Shown in pieces: positions 41,294 through 49,669 of a stretch of 64,000 bases of DNA. This DNA comes from Hydrogeniiclostridium mannosilyticum. GTDB lineage: Bacteria; Bacillota; Clostridia; Oscillospirales; Acutalibacteraceae. The first letter of the stretch is position 1. Every line of letters starts with the position of its first letter. The position numbers and the translations under genes are program-made. The notes under the pieces are model-generated. The model made no database searches, had not been told where the DNA came from, and saw nothing but the letters and a program-made list of their open reading frames with translations. The DNA is taken from assembly GCF_003268275.1 (NCBI RefSeq), contig NZ_QLYR01000002.1, positions 62,001 through 126,000 of the forward strand, written 5' to 3'.

Positions 41294-41631
41294 TTTGGTA
41301 TGCCTCCGTAAAGTTTTATTTATAAGGATAGGCTGCGTCGTTCCCGGCTATTATAGAGCCAAGCAAGCCCGTAACGGGAGCTTAACGGCATCCTCTTTAA
41401 GCAGCGCTTAGGCTTTATCGTACACAGTACCGGTTAAGAAGTCAATAAGAGCTTCACATAAAAGGGGGGTATTGTCTGAAACATCAGGCAATACCCCCCT
41501 CAAAATTTTTACTTGCCCAGCCAACCCGTTTCCGGTACGGCCCGGTGCGCGTTTATTATAAGATGGGAACCGTAAAATTACAAAGTGCCGAAGATTTTCG
41601 GCTGTTAGGCTTTCATTCGTTTTACATGCTT
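41294..41631. other. Intergenic stretch
   Basis: No gene is visible apart from the hairpin at 41463-41501. The part close to 41330-41360 is AT-rich and probably holds the ABM gene promoter. Confidence 0.4.
41463..41501 (-). terminator. Terminator after the large glycoside hydrolase
   Basis: A 12-base stem (AGGGGGGTATTG/CAATACCCCCCT) has T-rich sequence on the minus-strand 3' side. Confidence 0.75.
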
Positions 41632-44600
41632 CTACCGCTGCACATCGGGATCGGGCTCCGCCGGAAGATGCGCGGCGACTGCGAACAGCCCCGCGGCAGC
41701 GTCGGCCTCCAGTGCGGTGATGCGCAGCTCCTTCAATGAGACAAAGCGCCCGAAGTCGAGCTCAATCAGGTTGAATACGTTATTGTCCAGCGCCACCGCT
41801 GGGCTTTGGCTCCAAAATTCCCGCTGCGGGTACTGGGGCGGGACAGCCTGCGGGTAGTCCCCCGCCTCGGCCTCCTCGGGAAAGACCGGCAGTGCGCCGC
41901 GCTGCGTCCCCGGTACAAAGGTGGCAAAGCCGGCGATGACGCCGCTGCCGTAGCCCATATCCAGCGCGCCGGGGCTGCACAGCTCCCGGTGGAAAATGGG
42001 ACGCATATAGGCGCCCTCGCGCCCGGCCTCGGCCTCCACGCGGAAAACGCGGGCGAAGGTGTCGGAATTATTGATAAAGGCGCACATCAGCAGATAGAGC
42101 TTTTTTATCCGCCTGCCGCCCATGGGCAGCGTGAGCACCGGATATTTTTCCTGGCTTATAGGCAGGAAGCCGTTGGGGTTCAGCGGCAGCGGCACACCGT
42201 CGATCACCTGCACCTGCTGGTAGCGGGTGAAAAAGTCCTTGAGGAAGATGTCCGGGTTTTGGAGGATGCAGCCCTGGTGAGCGTGCATGCCGAGCTCCCG
42301 CCAGGCCTCCGCGGGCAACACGGCTTCATCCGGAAGCGGCAGGCCCTCCACTCGTGCCGGTATGCCTGCCGCCTGTAACGGAAATTCCAGCGACAGCTGC
42401 GCGCCGGGACAGGAAAGAACGGCCCGGTTCTGCCCCGGCGAGAGCAGCGGCTCCAGTCCGGCCGGGGCAGGAAAACGGAGCTCCGCGCTGCTTCCCGCCG
42501 GGAGGCCGGCTCTGCCTGTGAGCGAACAGCCGCCGAACGTCAGCACACAGTTGCCGGTGATGGGCCGCGCGGTGTGGTTTTGTACCCGCAGCACCGCCTG
42601 GCGCGCCAACGGTTCCCAGGCTCCGGTGACAGTCAGCGCCGGGAGCAGGGTCAGCGTACAAGGCATGGAGAAGCTTCTCCCACCCTGGCGCAGCAGCAGT
42701 GCAAACTGCCTTCTTGCGAAGTTCATCATGCCCAATGGGCCGAATTTTTCATAGGGCGTAAGCAGGCCGGTGCGGACTCGTGCCGTGAGGAGGCCGCCGG
42801 CTATAACGGCATGCTGGAACAGGCCGCAGCGGTCATCCAAGCCAATCAGCTCGACGCTGCCGTCCGTACCGGACAGCGAAAAGCAGACCTCGTCTCCGCA
42901 GGCTGCCGTCTGCGGGCCGTCGATGGACAGAGAGAGCGGCAGCAGGCGCCAGCTGACGCTGATGATGGTATCCGTACCCAGATCGGCCTCGGCTTCAAAC
43001 CAGCCGCACTGCGGAACCGTGCGCACGGGAACCTCGCGGCCGTTGACGGAAACGGAAATGGAGCGGTAGGGGGCACAGCGCAGACGCAGCAGCTTGCGGG
43101 TATGGTCGCCATCCGCGTGCAGCTCCAGGCGGCAGGCGCCGTCCTTCTTTTCATAGCGTATAGACAGCCCGGGCAGGGTCAGCCCGGCGGAGGGCCAGTC
43201 CTCGGGCATACAGGGGGCGAGCACGGTTTCATTCCGGATGGCATCGCGGCTGAGGCCGAATATGGATTCAATGACAGCCTGGGCATAGACCGCGGCGGAG
43301 GGAGAGAAATAGGCGAAGCGGGTCTCATTGGCGGTCTCCGGCCAAGCGCCGCGCTGATAGGGGCCGCAGACGCGCTTGGCGATGAACTCCAGGGGCCGGA
43401 CGGCGGCCTGCGCATCGCCCACGGCCGCATAGGCCGCCGTGGCGAACGGCTGCATGTCGGAGCCGCACTGCATGCCCCAGGTGGGGACGTCCCAATAGGC
43501 ATGGTCGCCGAAGTGGTTGGATTGATAAATTTCCCCCTCCGGCCCGCTCAGGCGATGCTTGAGGTGGTCGAGGGCGCTCTTGCTGTCAAAGGCGTCGAGC
43601 TGGCCGTAGATCACGGGATAGGCGATGCCGTGGTAGGTAGTGTCGAGGCGCTTTTCGCCTACGCTATCCTCATACCAGGCATAGCGGCCCAGGTCGGGCA
43701 GCCAGAGAGTCTGGCGCAGCTGGTCCAGGCAGTATGCGGCGTGCGCGCGGTAACGCGCGCCCTCCTCCGGCTTGCCGAGCAGCTCCTTGAGCTCGGCCAT
43801 AATTTCAAGCATGCGCACCCCCTCGCTGCCGGTTGCCGCGCCCTTGCCGGGGGTGCTCTCCATATCCTCCTGATTGCCGATCTGTGTGCTCCAGCCGATG
43901 ACTCCGCTGCCGGTGGGGTCATACTCCGCAAAGCTCTGCTTCAGGGCGCGCTCCATAAAGGGCTCTGCCTGGGCGGCAAAGTCCAGGTCGCCGGTCATGC
44001 GCACATAGTGCAGCACCTCGCGCAGGAAAAACTGGTTGTTGCCACCCCAATCGCGGCGGCCTTCGCCGTTGGGGCACAGGTCGGGAATCGCGCCGTTGTC
44101 AAACACACGCTGCATCTGGGCGGTCAGGCAGGTTTTAACCCGCTCGGAATGTCCGTTCCACTCTTCTGCGGCGGTATGCTCCATGTGCCACATGGTGGGC
44201 CAGTGCTGGATGCTTTCAATCCAGCCGTAAGGCTCCAGCCATGCATATTCCAGGTGGTAGAGCGCGTGGGTGAAGGCCTCGTTGAGGTTCGCGGAGGGCG
44301 TATCCAGCCGCCAATGCTCACACAGCCCGCGATAGTAGGCCTGGATCCGCAAGATCTCCGCCGCCGCGTCCGTCTGAGCGAGCTGACGGGCCCGCTCGCG
44401 GCTGCGGGCAAAGCCGGCTGTGAGGCAGAGCTGGTTCCGCGCGGTGTGCGCGACGGCGTAGGCGCCGCAGCTCGCGCCGCAGTTCGCGCCGCAGTCTGCG
44501 CCGCGTCCGGTAACGGCTTCAGGCAGGGTCTCCACACGAAAATCCGCGTCCGCGGAGACGGCGGTGAACAGCGGCACGGTCCCATGGGACAGGAAAACAG

Positions 44601-45111
44601 TACTTCCGTCCAGCTCCGCGCTGCTTTCCTCGCAATCAATCTGATCCCCAGCCATGGAGACGTTGGGGGAGTAGTGCATAAAGGCAATTTTGCCGCCGCC
44701 GAATTTCAGCCAAAGGCCCGTTTCGCGTTCACAGGAGATGCGCAGTACGGCGCCGCCCTCCCATGCGTCCGGGGCGCGTCCGGCCATGAGCGGGTAGAGC
44801 TCGGCGGTCAGAGAGCCGCCGTCCGCCAGGACAGTGCGGCTGACCAGGCCGCCTGGCACGTTGTCTGCGGTGGTCTCCGCAGTGCAGGCTTCCCAGGTAA
44901 GCCATGTGGGCGACTCATTGCCCACGCCGACGACAAGCTTTGCCAGCACCACATGCTCAGACCCGCGGTGAACAATATTATCGTAGGTCATCAGTGCCAT
45001 GTTGGGGTAGGCTTGGCGCATAAACACCATGCTCTGGCCCCAGGCGCTCGCCCGCTCATCCTGGTATTTCAGCGTGGGCTGCGGTTCGGGCAGGGTTCTC
45101 CGTTGATTCAT
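41632..45111 (-). CDS. Large glycoside hydrolase-like protein with alpha-toroid catalytic domain
   Basis: A 1159-residue protein with no signal peptide, so probably cytosolic. Layout: an N-terminal beta-sandwich (1-270), an (alpha/alpha)6 barrel (about 275-690) with 'GWIESIQHWPTMWHMEHTAAEEW', 'WGGNNQFFLREVLHYVRMTGDLDFA', 'TTYHGIAYPVIYGQLDAF', 'DHAYWDVPTWGMQCGSDMQPF' and 'GAWPETANETRFAYFSPSAAVYAQAVIE', then beta domains to the end. This is the architecture of inverting glycosidases and phosphorylases of the GH94/GH63/GH78-like clan. I cannot fix the family or substrate. The start is ATG 45111 behind GGAGAGG. At about residue 215 there is a short Cys-Gly-Ala tandem (GADCGANCGASCGAYA), encoded by a 12-base repeat at 44457-44505. 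It is monocistronic. Confidence 0.78.
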   Translation of the reverse strand: MNQRRTLPEPQPTLKYQDERASAWGQSMVFMRQAYPNMALMTYDNIVHRGSEHVVLAKLVVGVGNESPTWLTWEACTAETTADNVPGGLVSRTVLADGGSLTAELYPLMAGRAPDAWEGGAVLRISCERETGLWLKFGGGKIAFMHYSPNVSMAGDQIDCEESSAELDGSTVFLSHGTVPLFTAVSADADFRVETLPEAVTGRGADCGANCGASCGAYAVAHTARNQLCLTAGFARSRERARQLAQTDAAAEILRIQAYYRGLCEHWRLDTPSANLNEAFTHALYHLEYAWLEPYGWIESIQHWPTMWHMEHTAAEEWNGHSERVKTCLTAQMQRVFDNGAIPDLCPNGEGRRDWGGNNQFFLREVLHYVRMTGDLDFAAQAEPFMERALKQSFAEYDPTGSGVIGWSTQIGNQEDMESTPGKGAATGSEGVRMLEIMAELKELLGKPEEGARYRAHAAYCLDQLRQTLWLPDLGRYAWYEDSVGEKRLDTTYHGIAYPVIYGQLDAFDSKSALDHLKHRLSGPEGEIYQSNHFGDHAYWDVPTWGMQCGSDMQPFATAAYAAVGDAQAAVRPLEFIAKRVCGPYQRGAWPETANETRFAYFSPSAAVYAQAVIESIFGLSRDAIRNETVLAPCMPEDWPSAGLTLPGLSIRYEKKDGACRLELHADGDHTRKLLRLRCAPYRSISVSVNGREVPVRTVPQCGWFEAEADLGTDTIISVSWRLLPLSLSIDGPQTAACGDEVCFSLSGTDGSVELIGLDDRCGLFQHAVIAGGLLTARVRTGLLTPYEKFGPLGMMNFARRQFALLLRQGGRSFSMPCTLTLLPALTVTGAWEPLARQAVLRVQNHTARPITGNCVLTFGGCSLTGRAGLPAGSSAELRFPAPAGLEPLLSPGQNRAVLSCPGAQLSLEFPLQAAGIPARVEGLPLPDEAVLPAEAWRELGMHAHQGCILQNPDIFLKDFFTRYQQVQVIDGVPLPLNPNGFLPISQEKYPVLTLPMGGRRIKKLYLLMCAFINNSDTFARVFRVEAEAGREGAYMRPIFHRELCSPGALDMGYGSGVIAGFATFVPGTQRGALPVFPEEAEAGDYPQAVPPQYPQREFWSQSPAVALDNNVFNLIELDFGRFVSLKELRITALEADAAAGLFAVAAHLPAEPDPDVQR
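44457..44505 (-). repeat. Tandem 12-base repeat inside the glycoside hydrolase gene
   Basis: A GC-rich unit of the form (GCGCCGCAGYYC) is repeated nearly four times and encodes C-G-A-x. Being a multiple of three, gain or loss of units keeps the frame. Confidence 0.7.
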
Positions 45112-45325
45112 AACAAACACCTCTCCATTTGTCTGAGGGCAATCCCCATAGCCGGTTTTGCAGGGCTGCCGGGAACTCAGAAAATCGGTTTTATAATAGC
45201 ATGGATATGCGGGTAAAACAAGTGCTTTATAAAAAAGCCCGCGGATAAGCTTCCGCGGGTCCGTGTGCTGGAGCTTTTGATGGAAAAGGAGGCGGTTGCT
45301 CATTTACTGTAGTGAATGTCCCGTT

Positions 45326-45731
45326 TTACTTTAAGGTTTGTAAAATATTTTTAACGATATAGGATGGTTTTCCCAGCAAAAGCATTTGAGCCTTTTGGTT
45401 TTCGAGATTGACCTCACACAGCATTTTACGAAGCTTCCATGAGGGCAGATCAATGTCGCCGCTTCCCCACATACAAACGATTTTTTTAATTTTAGTATCA
45501 TGATTGGATTTCAATTCATTTAAAAAAGAAAATTCAACCGCATTTTCTTCTGACAACGCATTCGCAATGATTTTATGATAAATTTTTTGTTTGTCTGTTA
45601 GGACTACTATGCATTGGGTGTAGGCTTGTAGCTTGACTTTTTTTAAGCTGTTTTCTGCGATTTCAAGGATTTTATAATATTCCTCCAGGCTCCACCCTCC
45701 TGTGAAGTCAATAACTTTTATTGGTTTTCAT
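45326..45731 (-). pseudogene. Small unknown protein, probably 5'-frameshifted
   Basis: The frame ending at 45326 stays open up to about 45710 and reads as a coherent protein ('WSLEEYYKILEIAENSLKK', 'CIVVLTDKQKIYHKIIANAL', 'FLNELKSNHDTKIKKIVCMWG', 'LLGKPSYIVKNILQTL'), but it contains no ATG or GTG; the first standard start is TTG at 45556. An ATG at 45731 begins 'MKTNKSY' in a different frame and runs into TGA after seven codons; shifting by one base would join it to 'VIDFTGGWSLEEY'. I read this as a one-base lesion near 45712 in a gene of about 130 codons. AT-rich, unlike its neighbours. No family recognised. Confidence 0.55.
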
Positions 45732-45744
45732 AAAACGTAAACGG

Positions 45745-45786
45745 CGCAGAACGGCAGGTATTGTATCACCGTTCTGCGCCGTTTTC
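45745..45786. terminator. Terminator after the second UroD-family gene
   Basis: AAACGGCGCAGAACGG pairs with CCGTTCTGCGCCGTTTT, with T-rich sequence on both outer sides. Confidence 0.85.
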
Positions 45787-45811
45787 TAAAGAACGGCAAG
45801 CGCCGCGGGGG

Positions 45812-46867
45812 TCAGAGCTCGCGGGAGACGCTGTAGAGCGCCTCGATATTTTCCAAGGGGACGTCGCCCTCGAAGCCTTGGCTGGCCATGAGGATATAGC
45901 CGCCATGCGCGCCGAGCAGCTCCATGTAAGCGCGGGCCTCGCGCTGCACCTGCTCCGGGGTGCCGCGGGGAAGCAGGCTCTGGGTGTCGATCCCACCGTG
46001 GAAGGTAAGCTGCCCCTCATAGCGGGCTTTTAGCTCCTGCGGATAGAGGCCCGGGACCTTTTGCAGCGGTTCCAGCACATCCACACCGCAGGCGATCAGC
46101 TCCGGGATGATGGGCGCCACGGCGCCGCAGGAATGCTGCTGGTAGAAGGCGCCGTATTCGTGTGCCAGCCGGACCAGGCGGCGGGTATTTTCGGCAAAAA
46201 ATTCCCGCCACATCTCCACGCTGAACAGCAGAGAAATCTGCGTACCGTAGTCGTCATGCGGGCGCAGAATGTCCAACCGGCCCCCGGCGGCCTCAAAACA
46301 GCGCCGGTAAAATTCGAGTTCAAAGGCGACCATTTGGTCCAGAATATACCGGGCGGTCTCAGGATGGTCAACCATTAGCAGAAAAAACTCCTCCATGTCC
46401 ATGAGAAAGGTAACCATCTGGAAGGGCCCCTCATGGCCGAAGATCAACGCCTTGCCGGGGTAGCGTGCGCACTGCTCCGCCAGGCTGGCGTAGTCGAACC
46501 AATCCGGGGAAGGAAACCGGTAGCCCTTTTTTACATCGTCGATGGTCTCCATTCCGGCAAGGGGAAAATGGGTGGTGACCGGGTAGGTGTCCACACCGGT
46601 CGCATGAAGCGTGCTCTCGTGCCCCCAAAACGAGGTCACGACCAGCTCGCCCCGGCTGTTTTTGCGGGTTTTCAGTTCCGGACCGATGTAGCGCGGCCCA
46701 ACCGGAACAATATCAACCTGGTACCGCTCCAGCAGCTGGTCCATATTTGTGTAGCCATAGTGCTTCAGCAGCTTTTCGTTGACCGGGCCCACAGCCTCAT
46801 AGGCGGCTGGAACCCGGTCCGGTTTTTCATGGCGGATGGCTGCTCTCACGCGTTCCTTTGAAGTCAT
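45812..46867 (-). CDS. Uroporphyrinogen decarboxylase-family protein (MtaA/CmuA-like)
   Basis: A 351-residue UroD-superfamily TIM barrel, paralogous to 196-1287. It opens 'SKERVRAAIRHEKPDRVP', the standard start of the methyltransferase-like branch, and has 'FGHEGPFQMVTFLMDMEEFF', 'LDILRPHDDYGTQISLLFSVE', 'YQQHSCGAVAPIIPELIACGVDVLEPLQ' region and 'TFHGGIDTQSLLPRGTPEQV'. The His and Cys of 'HSCG' are the zinc ligands seen in MtaA/CmuA-type methyl transferases. No corrinoid partner is encoded here, so the methyl donor is unknown; many such orphans accompany sugar regulons. ATG 46867 follows GGAGGAGG. Confidence 0.85.
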   Translation of the reverse strand: MTSKERVRAAIRHEKPDRVPAAYEAVGPVNEKLLKHYGYTNMDQLLERYQVDIVPVGPRYIGPELKTRKNSRGELVVTSFWGHESTLHATGVDTYPVTTHFPLAGMETIDDVKKGYRFPSPDWFDYASLAEQCARYPGKALIFGHEGPFQMVTFLMDMEEFFLLMVDHPETARYILDQMVAFELEFYRRCFEAAGGRLDILRPHDDYGTQISLLFSVEMWREFFAENTRRLVRLAHEYGAFYQQHSCGAVAPIIPELIACGVDVLEPLQKVPGLYPQELKARYEGQLTFHGGIDTQSLLPRGTPEQVQREARAYMELLGAHGGYILMASQGFEGDVPLENIEALYSVSREL

Positions 46868-47077
46868 TGGGAATCCTCCTCCAACTCGCCGTACTACCGG
46901 CCCAACACGGCAGTCCGCATACCCGTGCGGCGCCGGCGGCTTGCCGTGCATTTTTGCGGGCCGATGATCGCTGCACACATTATAAACGACAGCGCTTTGA
47001 AATGCAATCATGAAATTGGCGCTGGCGGTACGGGTGGCAGCCGGGGATGGGCTTGCCCTTGGGCGGGAACGCGAAAG

Positions 47078-47127
47078 GGCCCCGGAACCGTGCGCGGCTT
47101 ATAGAAGCCGGAGGTCCGGGGCCCTTC
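47078..47127 (-). terminator. Terminator after the LOTUS/DUF3825 gene
   Basis: AAGGGCCCCGG on the minus strand pairs with the later CCGGGGCCCTT around a GC-rich internal hairpin. Confidence 0.7.
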
Positions 47128-47166
47128 TTCGGGTTTCATGGTTTTCTGCCAAAGCAGAAGCCGGGG

Positions 47167-49347
47167 TTAATCATCGTCGTAATCGCCGTCGCTGTAAATG
47201 GTCTCGGAATCCAGCCATTCGCTGTTGGGGCGGCAGAGCAGGCGACCGTCCAGGTACGCCTGCTGCAGGGTTAAAATGGTCTGGCCTTGGTAATTGCCCG
47301 AGGAAGTCAGTTCCACCACCAGGGCGGCATCCGCACGGTTGTCGTTTTGCAGGGCGAGCGGAAGCATCAGGCTCATGACGTTGCGCGTGGGGAAATAGCA
47401 GGGAATGGCGGTTTTGAAGTTCCAGCGCACCTGCTTGCGGGCAAGCTCAATCGCATCCTCCAACCGGTTGCGCATCCGGTTGAACAGCCGCGGCGTGGAG
47501 GCGATTAAATCGCTCAGCTGCCGGTAAAAGCGCTTCCTGGCGGCCCAGTCCTGTCCATCTTCAATTTCGTCTATCAGTTCTTGCGCTTCCTCTGCCCCAC
47601 GGCATTCTTCGCGGATAAAATCCAGCGGCAGGCGGGAGATATTGTCCAGCAGAATGTGTTCATAATCGGTGTGCAGCTCCTTCTCCAGGTCGAAAAGCAG
47701 GTCGCCCCTGCGCTCAAAGTAGGAGGCAGGCTGAGGAAGAGGGTTGAAATATTCAACCAGCTTTTTGCCTGTGCCGCGTCCGGCTGCCGTGCAAAATTCC
47801 AGAAAGCGCCATTGGGTCTGATATTCGCCGTCGTCATCCTGCGCTTCAAAGCAGGCGTAAATGTCGTCATAATAGGGCGAAACCAGCCCGGTGTTGAAGG
47901 CGGCGAAGCTTTTATGCTCTGAAATACAGATTTTATCCTCCAGCTGAAGGCGGTAAAAGGTGTATTGGATATATTTTTGCAGAATGAAATATTCCTTTTG
48001 CGTGCTGCCCTCAAAGTCCCAGGGCTCCGGCAGGGCTTTTTTTGCCAGCTCCTCTAAAAAGCTGGGCCAGGACCCCAGAAAGGCAAAGCGCTCCAGCATT
48101 TTGCCGGGGATGTTGGCCTCCCGGCGGTCGGCGCCTGCAAAATTGAGGTACCAACGGACATTGGCGGCGTTTGTCTCTTTCAGCGAGGCAACCATGGGGG
48201 CCCCGTTCAGCGCCGTGATGTTGAGCGAAAATACATAGGCGTCGCCTCTGCGGCGGAAATCGCCGGACTGGCGGGCCTTTCGGTAGCTTTCCCTCAAATC
48301 GCCCAGCAGTTCGCCGGAGGGCTGCTCCTCGGCGCCGGTAACCTCAAGGTTCAGCTTGGCAAGGGTCTTTGGGGGCAGCAGGATGGTGCCGTCCATTTCC
48401 AGCGGCAGCGGAAGGGATATTTTTGCGGCGTTGGCATGGATGGCTGCCGGGCGGTGCGGATAGCTCCAGGCGGGAACGGCGTGAATGGTGATCAGCGTTT
48501 GGGGAACGCCGCCCATAACGGCATCATCGAGGGTGAGAAAATCGGTCAGGCAGCGCAGCAGCTCCTTCATCTTTTGAAAGCCATAGCGCTCCTTGGTATG
48601 GCCGGACTCATTGAGTACCAGGCTGACACGCGCCATGTGGAGCTTTTCCTCCAGCGGCAGGGCCGCGCAAAGCGCCAAATAAATTTCCCTGCGGTCCTGC
48701 TCGGAGAGCGGGGAAGCCGCCGGTATTCCGCCGGGAGCGGCATGGGCCGCCTGCATGGCTGGAGCCGCCGGGGAGGCTGCGGGGCCTGTCCGCGGCAGCG
48801 GGGACTCAAAGGAAAAATGCCAGGGACGCCCGTCCATTTCCTGGTAGCGGTTTTCGGTAAGGATAACCGTGGCGTGCGGCGTGGTATAGCGCAGGCAGGA
48901 ACCGCCGTCCTCCAGGGCGCCGCTTGCCCGGGCCTCCTCAAAGGCCTGGGCAATTTCGTCATAGACGTCCTCCAGCGTCATGTTGAACAGCGCGGCATAT
49001 GCGGCTGTGGATTTAGAGGGCACGTTTACCAAGGAATAAAAAGACGCATCCGCTTCGTCATAGCCCTCGTCAGAGCCATCGTAGCTGCCGCCGTCAGAGC
49101 CCGGCTGCCAGTGGTGCAGTACGACGTACTGCTCCGGGTTGATGGTGCCGTTGGGAATTTCATAAAAGGTGAGAAATTCCGGGAGGTCCAAAAGCAGGCT
49201 TTTCATTTTAATATAGCCGTAATTCCGGCTGTAAGCGCCGTTTTTGGTCATCCACAGCGATATGCTGGAGAGAGGAATTTCCGTTTCGGTTGGAAACCTC
49301 TGGGTAAGCAGCTGATAAATATAGCTTTTTTCATTTAGATCCATCAT
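47167..49347 (-). CDS. Two-LOTUS-domain protein with C-terminal DUF3825
   Basis: A 726-residue cytosolic protein. Two winged-helix segments of the OST-HTH/LOTUS type are visible: residues ~8-62 ('IYQLLTQRFPTETEIPLSSI', 'YSRNYGYIKMKSLLLDLPEF') and ~220-290 ('EIYLALCAALPLEEKLHMARV', 'ERYGFQKMKELLRCLTDFLTL'). LOTUS domains bind RNA, in particular structured or G-rich RNA. The region ~420-620 matches DUF3825: 'FAFLGSWPSFLEELAKKALPE', 'ILQKYIQYTFYRLQLEDKI' and 'AAFNTGLVSPYYDDIYACF'. The tail (~640-726) adds another helical domain and ends in an acidic DDD. In Gram-positive bacteria these parts occur together in proteins of unknown function, so RNA binding is a domain-based inference. AT-rich promoter region upstream; single gene. 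Confidence 0.75.
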   Translation of the reverse strand: MMDLNEKSYIYQLLTQRFPTETEIPLSSISLWMTKNGAYSRNYGYIKMKSLLLDLPEFLTFYEIPNGTINPEQYVVLHHWQPGSDGGSYDGSDEGYDEADASFYSLVNVPSKSTAAYAALFNMTLEDVYDEIAQAFEEARASGALEDGGSCLRYTTPHATVILTENRYQEMDGRPWHFSFESPLPRTGPAASPAAPAMQAAHAAPGGIPAASPLSEQDRREIYLALCAALPLEEKLHMARVSLVLNESGHTKERYGFQKMKELLRCLTDFLTLDDAVMGGVPQTLITIHAVPAWSYPHRPAAIHANAAKISLPLPLEMDGTILLPPKTLAKLNLEVTGAEEQPSGELLGDLRESYRKARQSGDFRRRGDAYVFSLNITALNGAPMVASLKETNAANVRWYLNFAGADRREANIPGKMLERFAFLGSWPSFLEELAKKALPEPWDFEGSTQKEYFILQKYIQYTFYRLQLEDKICISEHKSFAAFNTGLVSPYYDDIYACFEAQDDDGEYQTQWRFLEFCTAAGRGTGKKLVEYFNPLPQPASYFERRGDLLFDLEKELHTDYEHILLDNISRLPLDFIREECRGAEEAQELIDEIEDGQDWAARKRFYRQLSDLIASTPRLFNRMRNRLEDAIELARKQVRWNFKTAIPCYFPTRNVMSLMLPLALQNDNRADAALVVELTSSGNYQGQTILTLQQAYLDGRLLCRPNSEWLDSETIYSDGDYDDD

Positions 49348-49669
49348 TTAATATTACTTCCTTATTATTTCTTAGGTATTGCAAAAAGGGTGCCTCTTTT
49401 GCAATACGGTGTTAATTTTTCAAAATCCTTGTTTCTTAAATAAAATGCTTTTGTTTGTTATAATTTTATCATATAGGAATAATGAAAGCAAGGAGTTTTC
49501 AGACGCAGTGCGGTGAGAAGTTTACGCATAAAACCGGGAAATAATCCGGTGGTGAACCAGATGCGTCAGCGGTATAACCGCATGCTACAATAAAAACCGC
49601 CGGCTAACGGTTGCCAATGGTAAAGGGCCAATGTTAGCAGGCGGATTGTTTAGGAATCAGGGCCGGCCG
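49348..49669. other. Intergenic stretch
   Basis: It contains the AT-rich promoter zone of the LOTUS gene and, toward 49597-49652, the terminator of the DHHW/MBOAT operon. No gene seen. Confidence 0.5.
49597..49652 (-). terminator. Terminator after the DHHW/MBOAT genes
   Basis: On the minus strand CCGCCTGCTAAC pairs with GTTAGCCGGCGG, followed by a TTTTTAT tail. Confidence 0.7.

Noticed and set aside
42574-45216. 880-codon open frame antisense to the large glycoside hydrolase
   Set aside because: It is a by-product of high GC; the opposite strand has clear domain motifs and a ribosome binding site, and this frame has neither.
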